A stretch of 32,136 nucleotides of DNA from Deinococcus hopiensis KR-140 (GTDB lineage: Bacteria; Deinococcota; Deinococci; Deinococcales; Deinococcaceae), in NCBI GenBank assembly GCA_943327755.2, contig CALPYF020000045.1:1-32136 (forward strand). Direction: 5' to 3'. The position numbers and the translations under genes are program-made. Position 1 is the stretch's first letter; each line of letters opens with the position of its first letter. Positions 9,162 through 18,506 of the stretch are shown one piece after another. The notes under the pieces were generated by a model. The model was not told the origin of the DNA. It saw only the letters and a program-made list of their open reading frames with translations, and ran no database searches.

Positions 9162-9785
9162 TCAGCGCAGCAGTGGCAGGCCGTAGCCGTTGGCCTGCAC
9201 GCGCTGGCACACCCATTCGAAGGCCTGCGGGTCGGCCACGAAGTCCAGCTGGTCGCCGGGCACGCGCACGACTGGGCAGGCGTCGAAACCCGCGACCCAG
9301 CTGTCGTACAGGCGGTTCAGGCCGCCCAGGTACGCCTCGGGAATGTCCTGCTCGTAGGCGCGGCCGCGCTGCGCGATGCGCCTCTTCAGGGTGGGGAGGC
9401 TCGCGTCGATGTGGATCAGCAGGTCCGGGACGCGCAGGGCGGGCAGCACGCCCTCGTACAGGCTGCGGTACGTGGCCCAGTCGCGTTCTTCCATCTGCCC
9501 GCTCTCGTAGAGGTTCCGCGCGAAGATGTTGGCGTCCTCGAACACCGTGCGGTCCTGGATGACGTAGCGGGCGCCGGTCACGAGATTCAGGTGCTGCTCC
9601 AGCCGCCGCGACAGGAAGTACACCTGCGAGTGGAAGGAGTAGCGGCGCATGTCGCCGTAGAAGTCCTCCAGATAGGGGTTCTCGGCGTAGGGTTCGTACA
9701 CGGGGCGCAGGCCGTAGCGCCCGGCGAGCATGCGGGTCAGGGTGCTCTTGCCGCTGCCGATGTTTCCGGAGACCGCGAGGTACAT
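9162..9785 (-). CDS. dck: Deoxynucleoside kinase, deoxycytidine/deoxyadenosine kinase-like
   Basis: 207 residues. P-loop SGNIGSGKST at residues 6-15, YEPYAENPYLEDFYGD near 30-45, the FHSQVYFLSRRLEQ helix that lines the nucleoside site, QDRTVFEDANIFA (DR-S/T motif, near 79-91), and the LID-type RIAQRGRAYEQ near 140. The pattern DRT-FED-IFA and the ending segment WVAGFDACPVVRV match the Bacillus subtilis deoxyadenosine/deoxycytidine kinase more than its deoxyguanosine kinase. It phosphorylates deoxynucleosides to monophosphates in nucleotide salvage. The ATG shares one base with the stop of the upstream kinase (TGATG), so the two are translated as a coupled pair. The true substrate range is inferred from similarity only. 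Confidence 0.88.
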   Translation of the reverse strand: MYLAVSGNIGSGKSTLTRMLAGRYGLRPVYEPYAENPYLEDFYGDMRRYSFHSQVYFLSRRLEQHLNLVTGARYVIQDRTVFEDANIFARNLYESGQMEERDWATYRSLYEGVLPALRVPDLLIHIDASLPTLKRRIAQRGRAYEQDIPEAYLGGLNRLYDSWVAGFDACPVVRVPGDQLDFVADPQAFEWVCQRVQANGYGLPLLR

Positions 9786-10396
9786 CAGTCCGCAGCCTGT
9801 CCGGCGCGCAGGGCCTCGTCGATGCGGGCCAGGAGGCCGCGCTCGTCGTCCGGGTTGTTCACGAAGTCGATCCCGGCCGCGTCGATGATCAGGTGCGGGT
9901 GCGGGTACGTGCGGAAGTACTCGTCGTACCGCCCCGTGAGGTTGGCGAGGTACTCGGCCTGCATGTCCTGCTCGAAGGGGCGGCCGCGCAGCGCGATGCG
10001 GCGCAGCAACTCGTCGGTGTCGGCGCGCAGGTACACCACGAGGTCCGGGGTGGGCAGGCGTGGCGACAGGTGCGAGTACAGGTCCTCGTACAGCGCGAAC
10101 TCGGCGTCGCGCAGGTTCATGGAAGCGAAGATGAAGTCCTTGTCGAACAGGTAGTCGCTGACGACCGAGTCGCGGTAGAGCCCGGGCTGCCACAGCGCCG
10201 AGAGCTGCTTGAAGCGCGACAGCAGGAAGAACGCCTGCACCTGAAAGGAGTACGCCTCGGGCTGCTCGTAGAACTTCGCCAGGAAAGGGTTCTCCTCGAC
10301 GATCTCCAGGTTCAGTTCGGCGTTCTGACGCGCGGCGAGCCGCCGGGCGAGGCTTGTTTTCCCGACCCCGATGGGCCCTTCGACGACAACGTACAT
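9785..10396 (-). CDS. dgk: Deoxynucleoside kinase, deoxyguanosine kinase-like
   Basis: 203 residues starting at ATG 10396. Motifs: P-loop EGPIGVGKTSLA (residues 6-17), EENPFLAKFYEQ, the FQVQAFFLLSRFKQ helix, SDYLFDKDFIFA where the dCK relatives have DRT, and RGRPFEQDMQ in the LID. The EGPIG and SDY-type segments match B. subtilis deoxyguanosine kinase. Deoxyguanosine and deoxyadenosine kinases form heterodimers in some bacteria (Lactobacillus), which fits this overlapping pair. The role is purine deoxynucleoside salvage, potentially useful for reusing nucleosides released from damaged DNA. A TATGCT box ten bases before the ATG is a candidate promoter, with at most a very short leader. A few in-frame codons upstream (from 10432) are rejected as they do not align with the family. 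Confidence 0.88.
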   Translation of the reverse strand: MYVVVEGPIGVGKTSLARRLAARQNAELNLEIVEENPFLAKFYEQPEAYSFQVQAFFLLSRFKQLSALWQPGLYRDSVVSDYLFDKDFIFASMNLRDAEFALYEDLYSHLSPRLPTPDLVVYLRADTDELLRRIALRGRPFEQDMQAEYLANLTGRYDEYFRTYPHPHLIIDAAGIDFVNNPDDERGLLARIDEALRAGQAAD

Positions 10397-10406
10397 GGCA
10401 GGGCTG

Positions 10407-10412
10407 AGCATA
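10407..10412 (-). promoter_or_regulatory. Candidate -10 box of the kinase pair (TATGCT)
   Basis: TATGCT on the minus strand, ten bases before ATG 10396. Initiation about seven bases downstream would leave a leader of only about three bases and no ribosome-binding site. Confidence 0.5.
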
Positions 10413-10497
10413 GCGCCCCCCGCGAGTCTCAAGGGTGGATGAAGACCTTGACACGCGCGGGGGGAGTGGGGGGGAGGGGTGAAGGGACCTCGATCCT

Positions 10498-10671
<174 letters not shown>

Positions 10672-10673
10672 GA

Positions 10674-11585
<912 letters not shown>

Positions 11586-11630
11586 GGTGGAACCTCCGGG
11601 GGAGCGGGGCAGTGATCTTGAATGCCTATC

Positions 11631-11646
11631 AAAGTGATATCACTTT
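11631..11646. promoter_or_regulatory. Perfect 16-bp palindrome upstream of the SPFH operon
   Basis: AAAGTGATATCACTTT is a perfect inverted repeat 45 bases upstream of the SPFH start, in an otherwise GC-rich gap. It is the only strong palindrome of its kind there and is AT-rich. Size and place fit an operator for a dimeric or tetrameric ribbon-helix-helix repressor; the partner encoded in the same operon is the obvious candidate (inference). Confidence 0.6.
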
Positions 11647-11712
11647 TGACTCGAGTGCACCAGGGGAGTGGCCCACGAGCGCGGACGACGCCCCGGGGCT
11701 TCACCACAACAA

Positions 11713-11742
11713 GTCGGTGGCGGGAGTGTGCCCGCCACCGAC
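11713..11742 (-). terminator. Hairpin downstream of the HtrA-like gene
   Basis: GTCGGTGGCGGG and CCCGCCACCGAC form a perfect 12-bp stem with a six-base loop, ten bases past the TAA of the protease gene. On the minus strand the stem is followed by TTGTTG, a weak T tract. It separates the protease from the convergently spaced SPFH promoter region. Confidence 0.75.
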
Positions 11743-11752
11743 CATCCCGCCC

Positions 11753-12853
11753 TTACTGCAGGGTGCGTTTGAGGAGCGTGACCTTGACCTGCACGCGCTT
11801 CTTGTTGCGCCAGACGTCCAGCGTCACGACCTGCCCCGGGCGCTTGGCGGCCACCAGCCGGATCACGTCGAACGCGTCCCGCACGCCCTGGCCGTCCACC
11901 GCCACGATGATGTCGCCCAGCGGCGCGAGCAGCTGGTCCTTGCTGTTGCGCAGGCTGCCGCGCAGGCCCGCCCGGGCCGCGGCGCTCCCCGCCGCGACCT
12001 GATCCACCAGCGCGCCCTGGTTGCTGCTCAGGCCCGCCAGCTGCCGCAGCGCCGGGTCCAGGCTGTCCAGGTCGACCAGCGTGGCGCCCAGCGTCCCGCG
12101 CTGCGGCACCCCGATCTTTTCCAGGTCGTCCAGGCTCTGCTTGACCAGATCGCCGGGAATGGCAATACCGATCGTGCCCGGCACCAGCGAGTTCGGCGCG
12201 GCGTTCAGGTCGGCCACGCCCACCACCAGACCGCGCGAGTCCAGCACGGGCCCGCCGCTGTTGCCCTGCTGGATGCTGGCCGTCGTGGTGAGGTATTGAC
12301 TGATCTCCGCGCCGAGCTGATCCGTGCGGGGCACGTCGCGGGCGCTGGCGGTGACACTGAAGATGCCGCTGCCCACGAAGTTCTGGATGCGGAACGGCGT
12401 GCCCAGCGTCATCAGTTTCTGCCCCGGGATCAGGCGGGCGCTGGAGCCGAAGGGCAGCGTGGCGGGCGCGGTGACCCCGGTGACGCGCAGGATCGCGATG
12501 TCGATGCCGGGGTCCACGCCCTCCAGACGCGCCGTGACGCGCCGCCCGTTGAACAGCGTGACCGTGATCGACTCCTGAAACTGCACGACGTGGTAGTTCG
12601 TGACGATCAGGTCCTTCTTGTAGAAGAAGCCGGTGCCGGTCTCGATGGGATCGTCACCGGGCTGCAGCTGCTCGCGTTGCAGCCGGGTGTCCACGCGCAC
12701 GACGGCCTGCAGGGCCTTGCGGGTGATCTCGACCGTATTGATCTCGTCCGGGGTGACCAGGGTCCGCTCGGCCGTGACGCGGCCGGTCAGGTACGCGCCG
12801 CCGAGTCCGCCGCACAGCAGCAGCGTGAGTCCCAGCGCGCGTGGGAACTTCAC
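11753..12853 (-). CDS. HtrA/DegP-like trypsin-fold serine protease with PDZ domain
   Basis: 366 residues from GTG 12853, which overlaps the stop of the FmdB-like gene (GTGA). A hydrophobic N-terminus (residues 8-24) serves as membrane anchor or signal peptide. The protease triad is readable: His88 in VTNYHVV, Asp118 in GIDIAIL, Ser199 in GNSGGP. A single C-terminal PDZ-like domain follows (about 240-360), with LVDQVAAGSAAARAGLRG and the GDIIVAVDGQGVRDAFDVIRLV segment. HtrA proteins degrade or refold damaged exported proteins. One PDZ domain and a total near 370 residues is the DegS-like layout, but nothing ties it to sigma-E signalling here. The hairpin after the stop is its terminator. Confidence 0.93.
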   Translation of the reverse strand: MKFPRALGLTLLLCGGLGGAYLTGRVTAERTLVTPDEINTVEITRKALQAVVRVDTRLQREQLQPGDDPIETGTGFFYKKDLIVTNYHVVQFQESITVTLFNGRRVTARLEGVDPGIDIAILRVTGVTAPATLPFGSSARLIPGQKLMTLGTPFRIQNFVGSGIFSVTASARDVPRTDQLGAEISQYLTTTASIQQGNSGGPVLDSRGLVVGVADLNAAPNSLVPGTIGIAIPGDLVKQSLDDLEKIGVPQRGTLGATLVDLDSLDPALRQLAGLSSNQGALVDQVAAGSAAARAGLRGSLRNSKDQLLAPLGDIIVAVDGQGVRDAFDVIRLVAAKRPGQVVTLDVWRNKKRVQVKVTLLKRTLQ

Positions 12854-13041
12854 TCGCTGCTCTTGGGTCGGGAGTCCGTGACGTAGAAGCCGCTGCCCTT
12901 GAACGCGATGCCCGGGCGGGCCAGGACGCGTTTGACAGGCACGCCGGTCTCGGGGTGCGCGGTGTAGGGTTCGTCGCGCATGCTCTGCTGCAACTCGTAG
13001 ATTTCGCCGGTTTCCAGATTCTTGTACAGGTAGGTGGGCAT
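12850..13041 (-). CDS. FmdB-like small protein lacking the zinc-ribbon cysteines
   Basis: 63 residues. The start MPTYLYKN, the segment ELQQSMRDEPYTAHPETG and the end ...ARPGIAFKGSGFYVTDSR follow the FmdB/CxxC zinc-ribbon family template, which normally reads MPxYEYxCxxCG...P...CPxCG...GSGFYxTD. Here all four cysteine positions are replaced and the protein contains no cysteine at all, so it cannot bind zinc in the usual way. GAGG lies about seven bases before the ATG. It overlaps the protease gene by four bases, so the two are a coupled pair. FmdB-family proteins have no firmly known role; regulator annotations derive from amidase operons. Confidence 0.8.
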   Translation of the reverse strand: MPTYLYKNLETGEIYELQQSMRDEPYTAHPETGVPVKRVLARPGIAFKGSGFYVTDSRPKSSE

Positions 13042-13175
13042 GACATCCTCGCGTGGCCCCGCACTCGGGCTGGGGGCGCGGGGCTCATCCTAGCAACTGC
13101 CGCCGGGCGCGGATGTAAGGTCGCTGAAGCGTTTCCTTGAGTGTTGCCCCAGCCCCGAACGGGCGCGCCGGCATC

Positions 13176-13192
13176 GTGAGTAGCGTACTCAC
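13176..13192. promoter_or_regulatory. Palindrome upstream of the glmS promoter
   Basis: GTGAGTA-GCG-TACTCAC is a perfect 7+7 inverted repeat. Its right edge reaches the place where a -35 element would sit for the TATGCT box at 13213 (17-base spacer gives 13190-13195, which does not resemble TTGACA). A regulator bound here would overlap or replace the -35 contact. The regulator is unknown. Confidence 0.5.
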
Positions 13193-13212
13193 GTGAGCCC
13201 GGGTGCGGATGC

Positions 13213-13218
13213 TATGCT
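13213..13218 (+). promoter_or_regulatory. Candidate -10 box of the glmS transcript
   Basis: TATGCT on the plus strand. Initiation near 13225 would put about 38 bases of leader before the ribozyme cleavage site and give a 5' untranslated region of about 325 bases, the expected layout for ribozyme-controlled glmS. Confidence 0.6.
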
Positions 13219-13259
13219 GCCCGGGTGGGCCGACTTGGTGTCCGGCTCACACGAAACAG

Positions 13260-13440
13260 GGCAGCGCAAGGCCCCTGCCCGCCCAGGCGGGACAGGGGAG
13301 ACGAGGTGGAAGTCAGCGAGTTTCTGCGGATGCTTCCAGGCCAGCGTGGTTGGCCTACCCGACGCCCGGCGGTTCCAGCACGGAATCCAGGGCGTGAATC
13401 CCGGCCATAACCCCCGTGGCGACACGGACATAAAGCCGGG
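13260..13440 (+). ncRNA. glmS ribozyme (GlcN6P-activated self-cleaving leader)
   Basis: The leader of glmS carries the core of the glmS ribozyme. The cleavage-site motif A|GCGC is at 13263/13264. GACGAGGTGG at 13300-13309 and GCGAGTTTCTGCGGATGC at 13316-13333 match the conserved core (GACGAGG...TCGAG..TTTCGGCGGATG in known examples). Stem P3 is GGCCA-loop-TGGCC (13339-13354). The 3' part has an outer stem CCCGGC/GCCGGG (13400-13405 with 13435-13440), an inner hairpin CCGTG-GCGA-CACGG (13414-13427) and a CATAAAGC strand, the same order as in the Thermoanaerobacter ribozyme. Glucosamine-6-phosphate binding triggers cleavage and lowers glmS mRNA, a feedback on amino-sugar synthesis. A few core bases differ (AGCGAG for ATCGAG, CTGCGG for CGGCGG). 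A GCGCGGCG/CGCCGCGC hairpin (13490-13522) lies between ribozyme and start codon. Confidence 0.9.
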
Positions 13441-13550
13441 GACCCACGCACCAAATTCACAGACACCAGCGTAGAGGACGCGTTCTCATGCGCGGCGGGA
13501 GCCCCAGGCCCACACGCCGCGCCTGCTGACGCGTTCCGACAAGGAGCACC

Positions 13551-15371
<1,821 letters not shown>

Positions 15372-15382
15372 CAGCCTCCAGA

Positions 15383-15421
15383 AGGAGGGGGCCGCAGCCA
15401 GTCGCGCTGCGGCCCCCTCCT
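15383..15421. terminator. Strong hairpin between convergent glmS and protease genes
   Basis: A perfect 15-bp stem (15383-15397 with 15407-15421: AGGAGGGGGCCGCAG and its complement) with a nine-base loop, placed 12 bases after the glmS stop and 12 bases before the stop of the converging protease gene. It probably serves both directions; no long T tract is present. Confidence 0.85.
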
Positions 15422-15432
15422 CGCCTGTTCGG

Positions 15433-17049
15433 TCAGAAGTTGGCCATGTCGCTGGCGACGGCGTTCGCGGGGATGTTGTACACGCCGTACACCTCCTTGT
15501 CCATGAAGCTGTCGGGCAGGTAGGCGTAGCCGCCGTCGCCGAAGCCGCAGCTCCAGGAGTTCTTGATCACGAAGTACCCGGTGGGCAGGGACAGCTTGAC
15601 GTTCACCAGCCCGGCGAGCTTCACGTCATAGGTCTGCATGCCGGTGGTGACGTACCCGACGACGTGCACGGCGTGCCCGCCGCGGACCTTGCCGCCCATC
15701 AGACTCAGGTTCGGCAGGCCGGTGGCGCCGATGGCGTCGAAGGCGGGGTCCACGTTGAAGCCCAGGATCAGCTGGTCGCCCCGGTCGATCATCTGGCGCA
15801 TCAGGGCGCGGCGGTAGGCGCGGGCGGCGTCCCCGCTGCCCAGGGCGTTGTTGGCGAGGGCCACCCAGACTTCGGTGCCCTGCGTGGCGCGGAAGTTGAA
15901 CGCGGCGTTCGGGGCGATGTCCCATTCGGGTTTCCAGGCGCAGTTGTTCGTGCCGCCCTGGCAGACGAGCTGGGCCTGCGCGGTGGTGTCGCTGCACGCC
16001 TGGTTGGCGTAGTTCAGGCAGGAGTTCCGGAATTCCGTGACGGCCTTGGTGGTGTCGGCGGGGATGCGGACGCGGCTGCGCGAGGGGTTGTACTTCCAGC
16101 GGACCTCGGTGGGGATCATGCGCTGCTTGCCGATGATGTCGTTGAAGTCGCCCCACCCGGCGCCGTCGCCCAGGACGCCGTCGTCGCCGCGCAGCCAGTA
16201 GTACGCGTACTGCTCGGAGAGGTTGAAGGGGGTCTTGATGCGGCGCGCGATCTGCGTTTCGAGCGCGGAGACGTACGCGAAGGCCATGCAGGTGCCGCGC
16301 CCGCCCTGGTCCTTGATGGTGGTGATCTGATCGATGCGGTTGCCGCGCATCTGCCCGAACAGGGCGTTGGTGGGCGTGAAGCGGCACGCGCCGTCGGTGG
16401 GGTTGTTCACGAAGCCGCCGCCGAGTTCCTCCTGCGGCTGCGAGGGTTTGGGGGGCGTGACCTTGTTCAGGATCGTGGTGGGCACCGTGAAGCGGACGTT
16501 CGGGGCGATGTTGACGGCGCGGACGGATTCCGGCGCGAGGAATTCGCGCGGGATGGGATTCTGGTCGCTCAGGCCGAAGGACTGCAGGATGGCGGCGCGG
16601 TTGGCGGGCGCGGCGGCCTCGGCCTGGGCGACGCTCAGGGCGACGGTGTCCTGGCCGTACAGCAGGACGTTCTTGATCTCACCGGTACGCAGGGTGACGC
16701 TGGCGGGGACGGTCAGACCGCGTGGGAGGGCCAGGGCGGCGCGGGCGATGTCGGCGCGCAGGTCCGCGCGGCCCTGGAGGCCCTGCACGAGGCTCAGGCT
16801 GCGGCTGATCTCGGCGTCGCGAGCCTGGATGCGCGCGGGGAGCTCCTGGAGGTCGAGTTGCAGGGAGTTCGGGCTCTGGAGGACCTGCTGGAACTGGGCC
16901 TGCGGGACGCGCAGGACGTTCAGGTTCGAGATCTGGATGGGTTGCAGTTGCAGGTTCTGGAGGTTCACGGTGTTCTGCGCGTGCGCGGCGGACAGGGCGG
17001 CCGACAGGGTGGTGAGGAGGGCGGTGCCGATCAGGGTGCGTGCGTTCAT
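15433..17049 (-). CDS. Exported papain-family (C1) cysteine protease
   Basis: 538 residues. Signal peptide MNARTLIGTALLTTLSAALSAAHAQ, cut near residue 24. Residues 25-200 form a non-catalytic region that starts with a Gln/Leu/Asn-rich stretch (NLQNLQLQPIQISNLNV) and may be a propeptide. The catalytic domain has DQGGRGTCMAFA (Cys254), RGGHAVHVVGY (His459) and IKNSWSCGFGDGGYAYL (Asn497), the order Cys-His-Asn of clan CA papain-like enzymes. The insertion of about 200 residues between Cys and His is longer than in papain. ATG 17049 is preceded by GGAGG at eight bases. The protein should act outside the cytoplasm in protein turnover or nutrient release. It is a single gene ending at the shared glmS terminator. 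Confidence 0.92.
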   Translation of the reverse strand: MNARTLIGTALLTTLSAALSAAHAQNTVNLQNLQLQPIQISNLNVLRVPQAQFQQVLQSPNSLQLDLQELPARIQARDAEISRSLSLVQGLQGRADLRADIARAALALPRGLTVPASVTLRTGEIKNVLLYGQDTVALSVAQAEAAAPANRAAILQSFGLSDQNPIPREFLAPESVRAVNIAPNVRFTVPTTILNKVTPPKPSQPQEELGGGFVNNPTDGACRFTPTNALFGQMRGNRIDQITTIKDQGGRGTCMAFAYVSALETQIARRIKTPFNLSEQYAYYWLRGDDGVLGDGAGWGDFNDIIGKQRMIPTEVRWKYNPSRSRVRIPADTTKAVTEFRNSCLNYANQACSDTTAQAQLVCQGGTNNCAWKPEWDIAPNAAFNFRATQGTEVWVALANNALGSGDAARAYRRALMRQMIDRGDQLILGFNVDPAFDAIGATGLPNLSLMGGKVRGGHAVHVVGYVTTGMQTYDVKLAGLVNVKLSLPTGYFVIKNSWSCGFGDGGYAYLPDSFMDKEVYGVYNIPANAVASDMANF

Positions 17050-17306
17050 GGTGGACCTCCGGTGGGGTGTGGACACAGTGAAGCGGATGGGGCGTTGCGG
17101 CGGCGTTGCGCGAACGGCTTCGGGCGCTGGGTGCAGTTCAGCAGACCGGCCATGATCGGGCCGTGATCGGGTGGCGAGGGGAGGATGTGCGCGCCCGGAG
17201 CGGGCGGGCGCTGTCGCCTAGTCCGGTGCGCGGCGGGGCTTCGGGTGGGCTGACTGTCGGGAATGTTGAACCAGGTCAAGCCTTCCGGGTGGGTGGGGCG
17301 TGGGGA

Positions 17307-17335
17307 TTGACAGGGGCAGGCAGGGCGCGCACACT
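17307..17335 (+). promoter_or_regulatory. Candidate promoter of the LacI-type regulator gene
   Basis: TTGACA (17307-17312), a perfect -35, is followed after exactly 17 bases by CACACT (17330-17335), a poor but plausible -10. Operator 1 begins 14 bases after this. The rest of the gap 17050-17306 shows only the GGAGG of the divergent protease gene and no other gene that I can support. Confidence 0.5.
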
Positions 17336-17348
17336 GACTGCATCTCAA

Positions 17349-17362
17349 TGTAATCGTTTGCA
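17349..17362 (+). promoter_or_regulatory. LacI-family operator 1
   Basis: TGTAATCGTTTGCA fits the general LacI/GalR operator pattern TGNAANCGNTTNCA at every fixed position. It lies just after the candidate promoter, where a bound repressor would block elongation or initiation. Confidence 0.75.
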
Positions 17363-17425
17363 ACCGGGTTTCCTCGTCTGGGAAGCCAGCCGCTCCACTC
17401 ATCACCCGCAGCCGTGCCGGGGAGG

Positions 17426-17439
17426 TGTAATCGATTTCA
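17426..17439 (+). promoter_or_regulatory. LacI-family operator 2, touching the start codon
   Basis: TGTAATCGATTTCA again fits TGNAANCGNTTNCA exactly. It ends on the base before the ATG at 17440 and is 77 bases from operator 1 centre to centre, about seven helical turns, a distance that allows looping. Its TGTAAT half could also act as a -10 box eight bases before the ATG, which would make repressor binding and a leaderless promoter mutually exclusive. GGAGG lies directly before it, 14 bases from the ATG. Confidence 0.75.
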
Positions 17440-18468
17440 ATGGCCAGCATTCAGGACGTCGCCCAGCTCGCCCAGGTCAGTACCGCCACCGCCTCCCGCG
17501 CCCTGTCCCGCCCGGACATGGTCGCCAGCACCACCCGCGAACGCGTCCTGAGCGCCGCCCGCGAGCTCGGCTACCAGCCCAACGTCATCGCCCGCAGCCT
17601 CCGACAGGGCGAGACCCGCACCATCGGCGTGATCGTCACCGACATCCTCAACCCCTTCCACGCGCAGCTCGCCAAGGGCATCCAGGACGCCGCCGACCGC
17701 CACGGCTACACCGCCTTCCTGTTCAACAGCGACGAGGACCCCGCCAAGGAACGCCGCGCCATCGACACCCTGCGCGGCCACCTGCCCCAGGGCCTGATCA
17801 TCGTCCCCACCAGCGGCGCCCGCGAGAACCTCCAGGCCCTGAGCGGCGTGCCCATCGTCGAACTCGACCGCATGAGCGGCACCCCGGGCGTCACCACCGT
17901 CACCGCCGACAACTCAGGCGGCGCCACCGCCGCCACCCGCCACCTCATCAGCCTGGGGCACACGCGCATCGGCATGATCGTCGGGCAGCAGGACATCAGC
18001 ACCGCCACGCAGCGCCACGACGCCTACCGCGCCGCCCTGAAAGCCGCCGGACTGACCTACGACCCGGCCCTGGTCCTGCCCGGCAACCACCGCGAGGACG
18101 ACGGCCACCGCGCCGCGCTGCGCCTGCTGACCCTGCCCGAGCACCGCCGCCCCACCGCGCTGTTCATCGGCAACAACGAGATGACCGTCGGCGCCGTCCT
18201 GGCCGCTCGCGCCCTGAACCTGCGCATCCCCGAGGACCTCAGCATCGTCGGCTTCGACGACAGCCGCTGGGCCCAGACCATGAACCCCCCCCTGACGGTC
18301 GTCGCGCAGCCCACCTACGACCTGGGCACCTGCGCCACCGAGCAGCTCATCGCGCAGCTGCGCCACCCGCGCGACGGACCCCCGCAGCACCACCAGCTGT
18401 CCACCACCCTGATCGTCCGGCACTCCACCAGCCCGCCCCACACGCCCGCCCCCGCCCACAGTCACTGA
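17440..18468 (+). CDS. LacI-family transcriptional regulator of the adjacent sugar importer
   Basis: 342 residues. The N-terminal helix-turn-helix and hinge are textbook: SIQDVAQLAQVSTATASRALSRP (residues 3-25), RVLSAARELGYQPNVIARSLRQG (35-57). The sugar-binding domain follows with TIGVIVTDILNPFHAQLAKGIQ, VTADNSGGATAATRHLISLGHTRIGMIVG and IPEDLSIVGFDDSRWAQTMNPPLTVVAQP. The C-terminus is a His/Pro-rich tail. Two consensus LacI-type operators precede the gene, so autoregulation is likely. The first importer gene starts 38 bases after its stop with its own GGAGG; regulator and importer probably share a transcript. The effector is probably the transported sugar or a derivative. Confidence 0.95.
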   Translation: MASIQDVAQLAQVSTATASRALSRPDMVASTTRERVLSAARELGYQPNVIARSLRQGETRTIGVIVTDILNPFHAQLAKGIQDAADRHGYTAFLFNSDEDPAKERRAIDTLRGHLPQGLIIVPTSGARENLQALSGVPIVELDRMSGTPGVTTVTADNSGGATAATRHLISLGHTRIGMIVGQQDISTATQRHDAYRAALKAAGLTYDPALVLPGNHREDDGHRAALRLLTLPEHRRPTALFIGNNEMTVGAVLAARALNLRIPEDLSIVGFDDSRWAQTMNPPLTVVAQPTYDLGTCATEQLIAQLRHPRDGPPQHHQLSTTLIVRHSTSPPHTPAPAHSH

Positions 18469-18506
18469 CCCCCCCGGCCCATGCGGCCACCCCCGGAGGA
18501 ACCACC

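Noticed and set aside
13193..13474. Short ORFs within the glmS leader.
   Set aside because: The stretch is explained by the ribozyme structure; the ORFs lack ribosome sites and overlap conserved RNA core.
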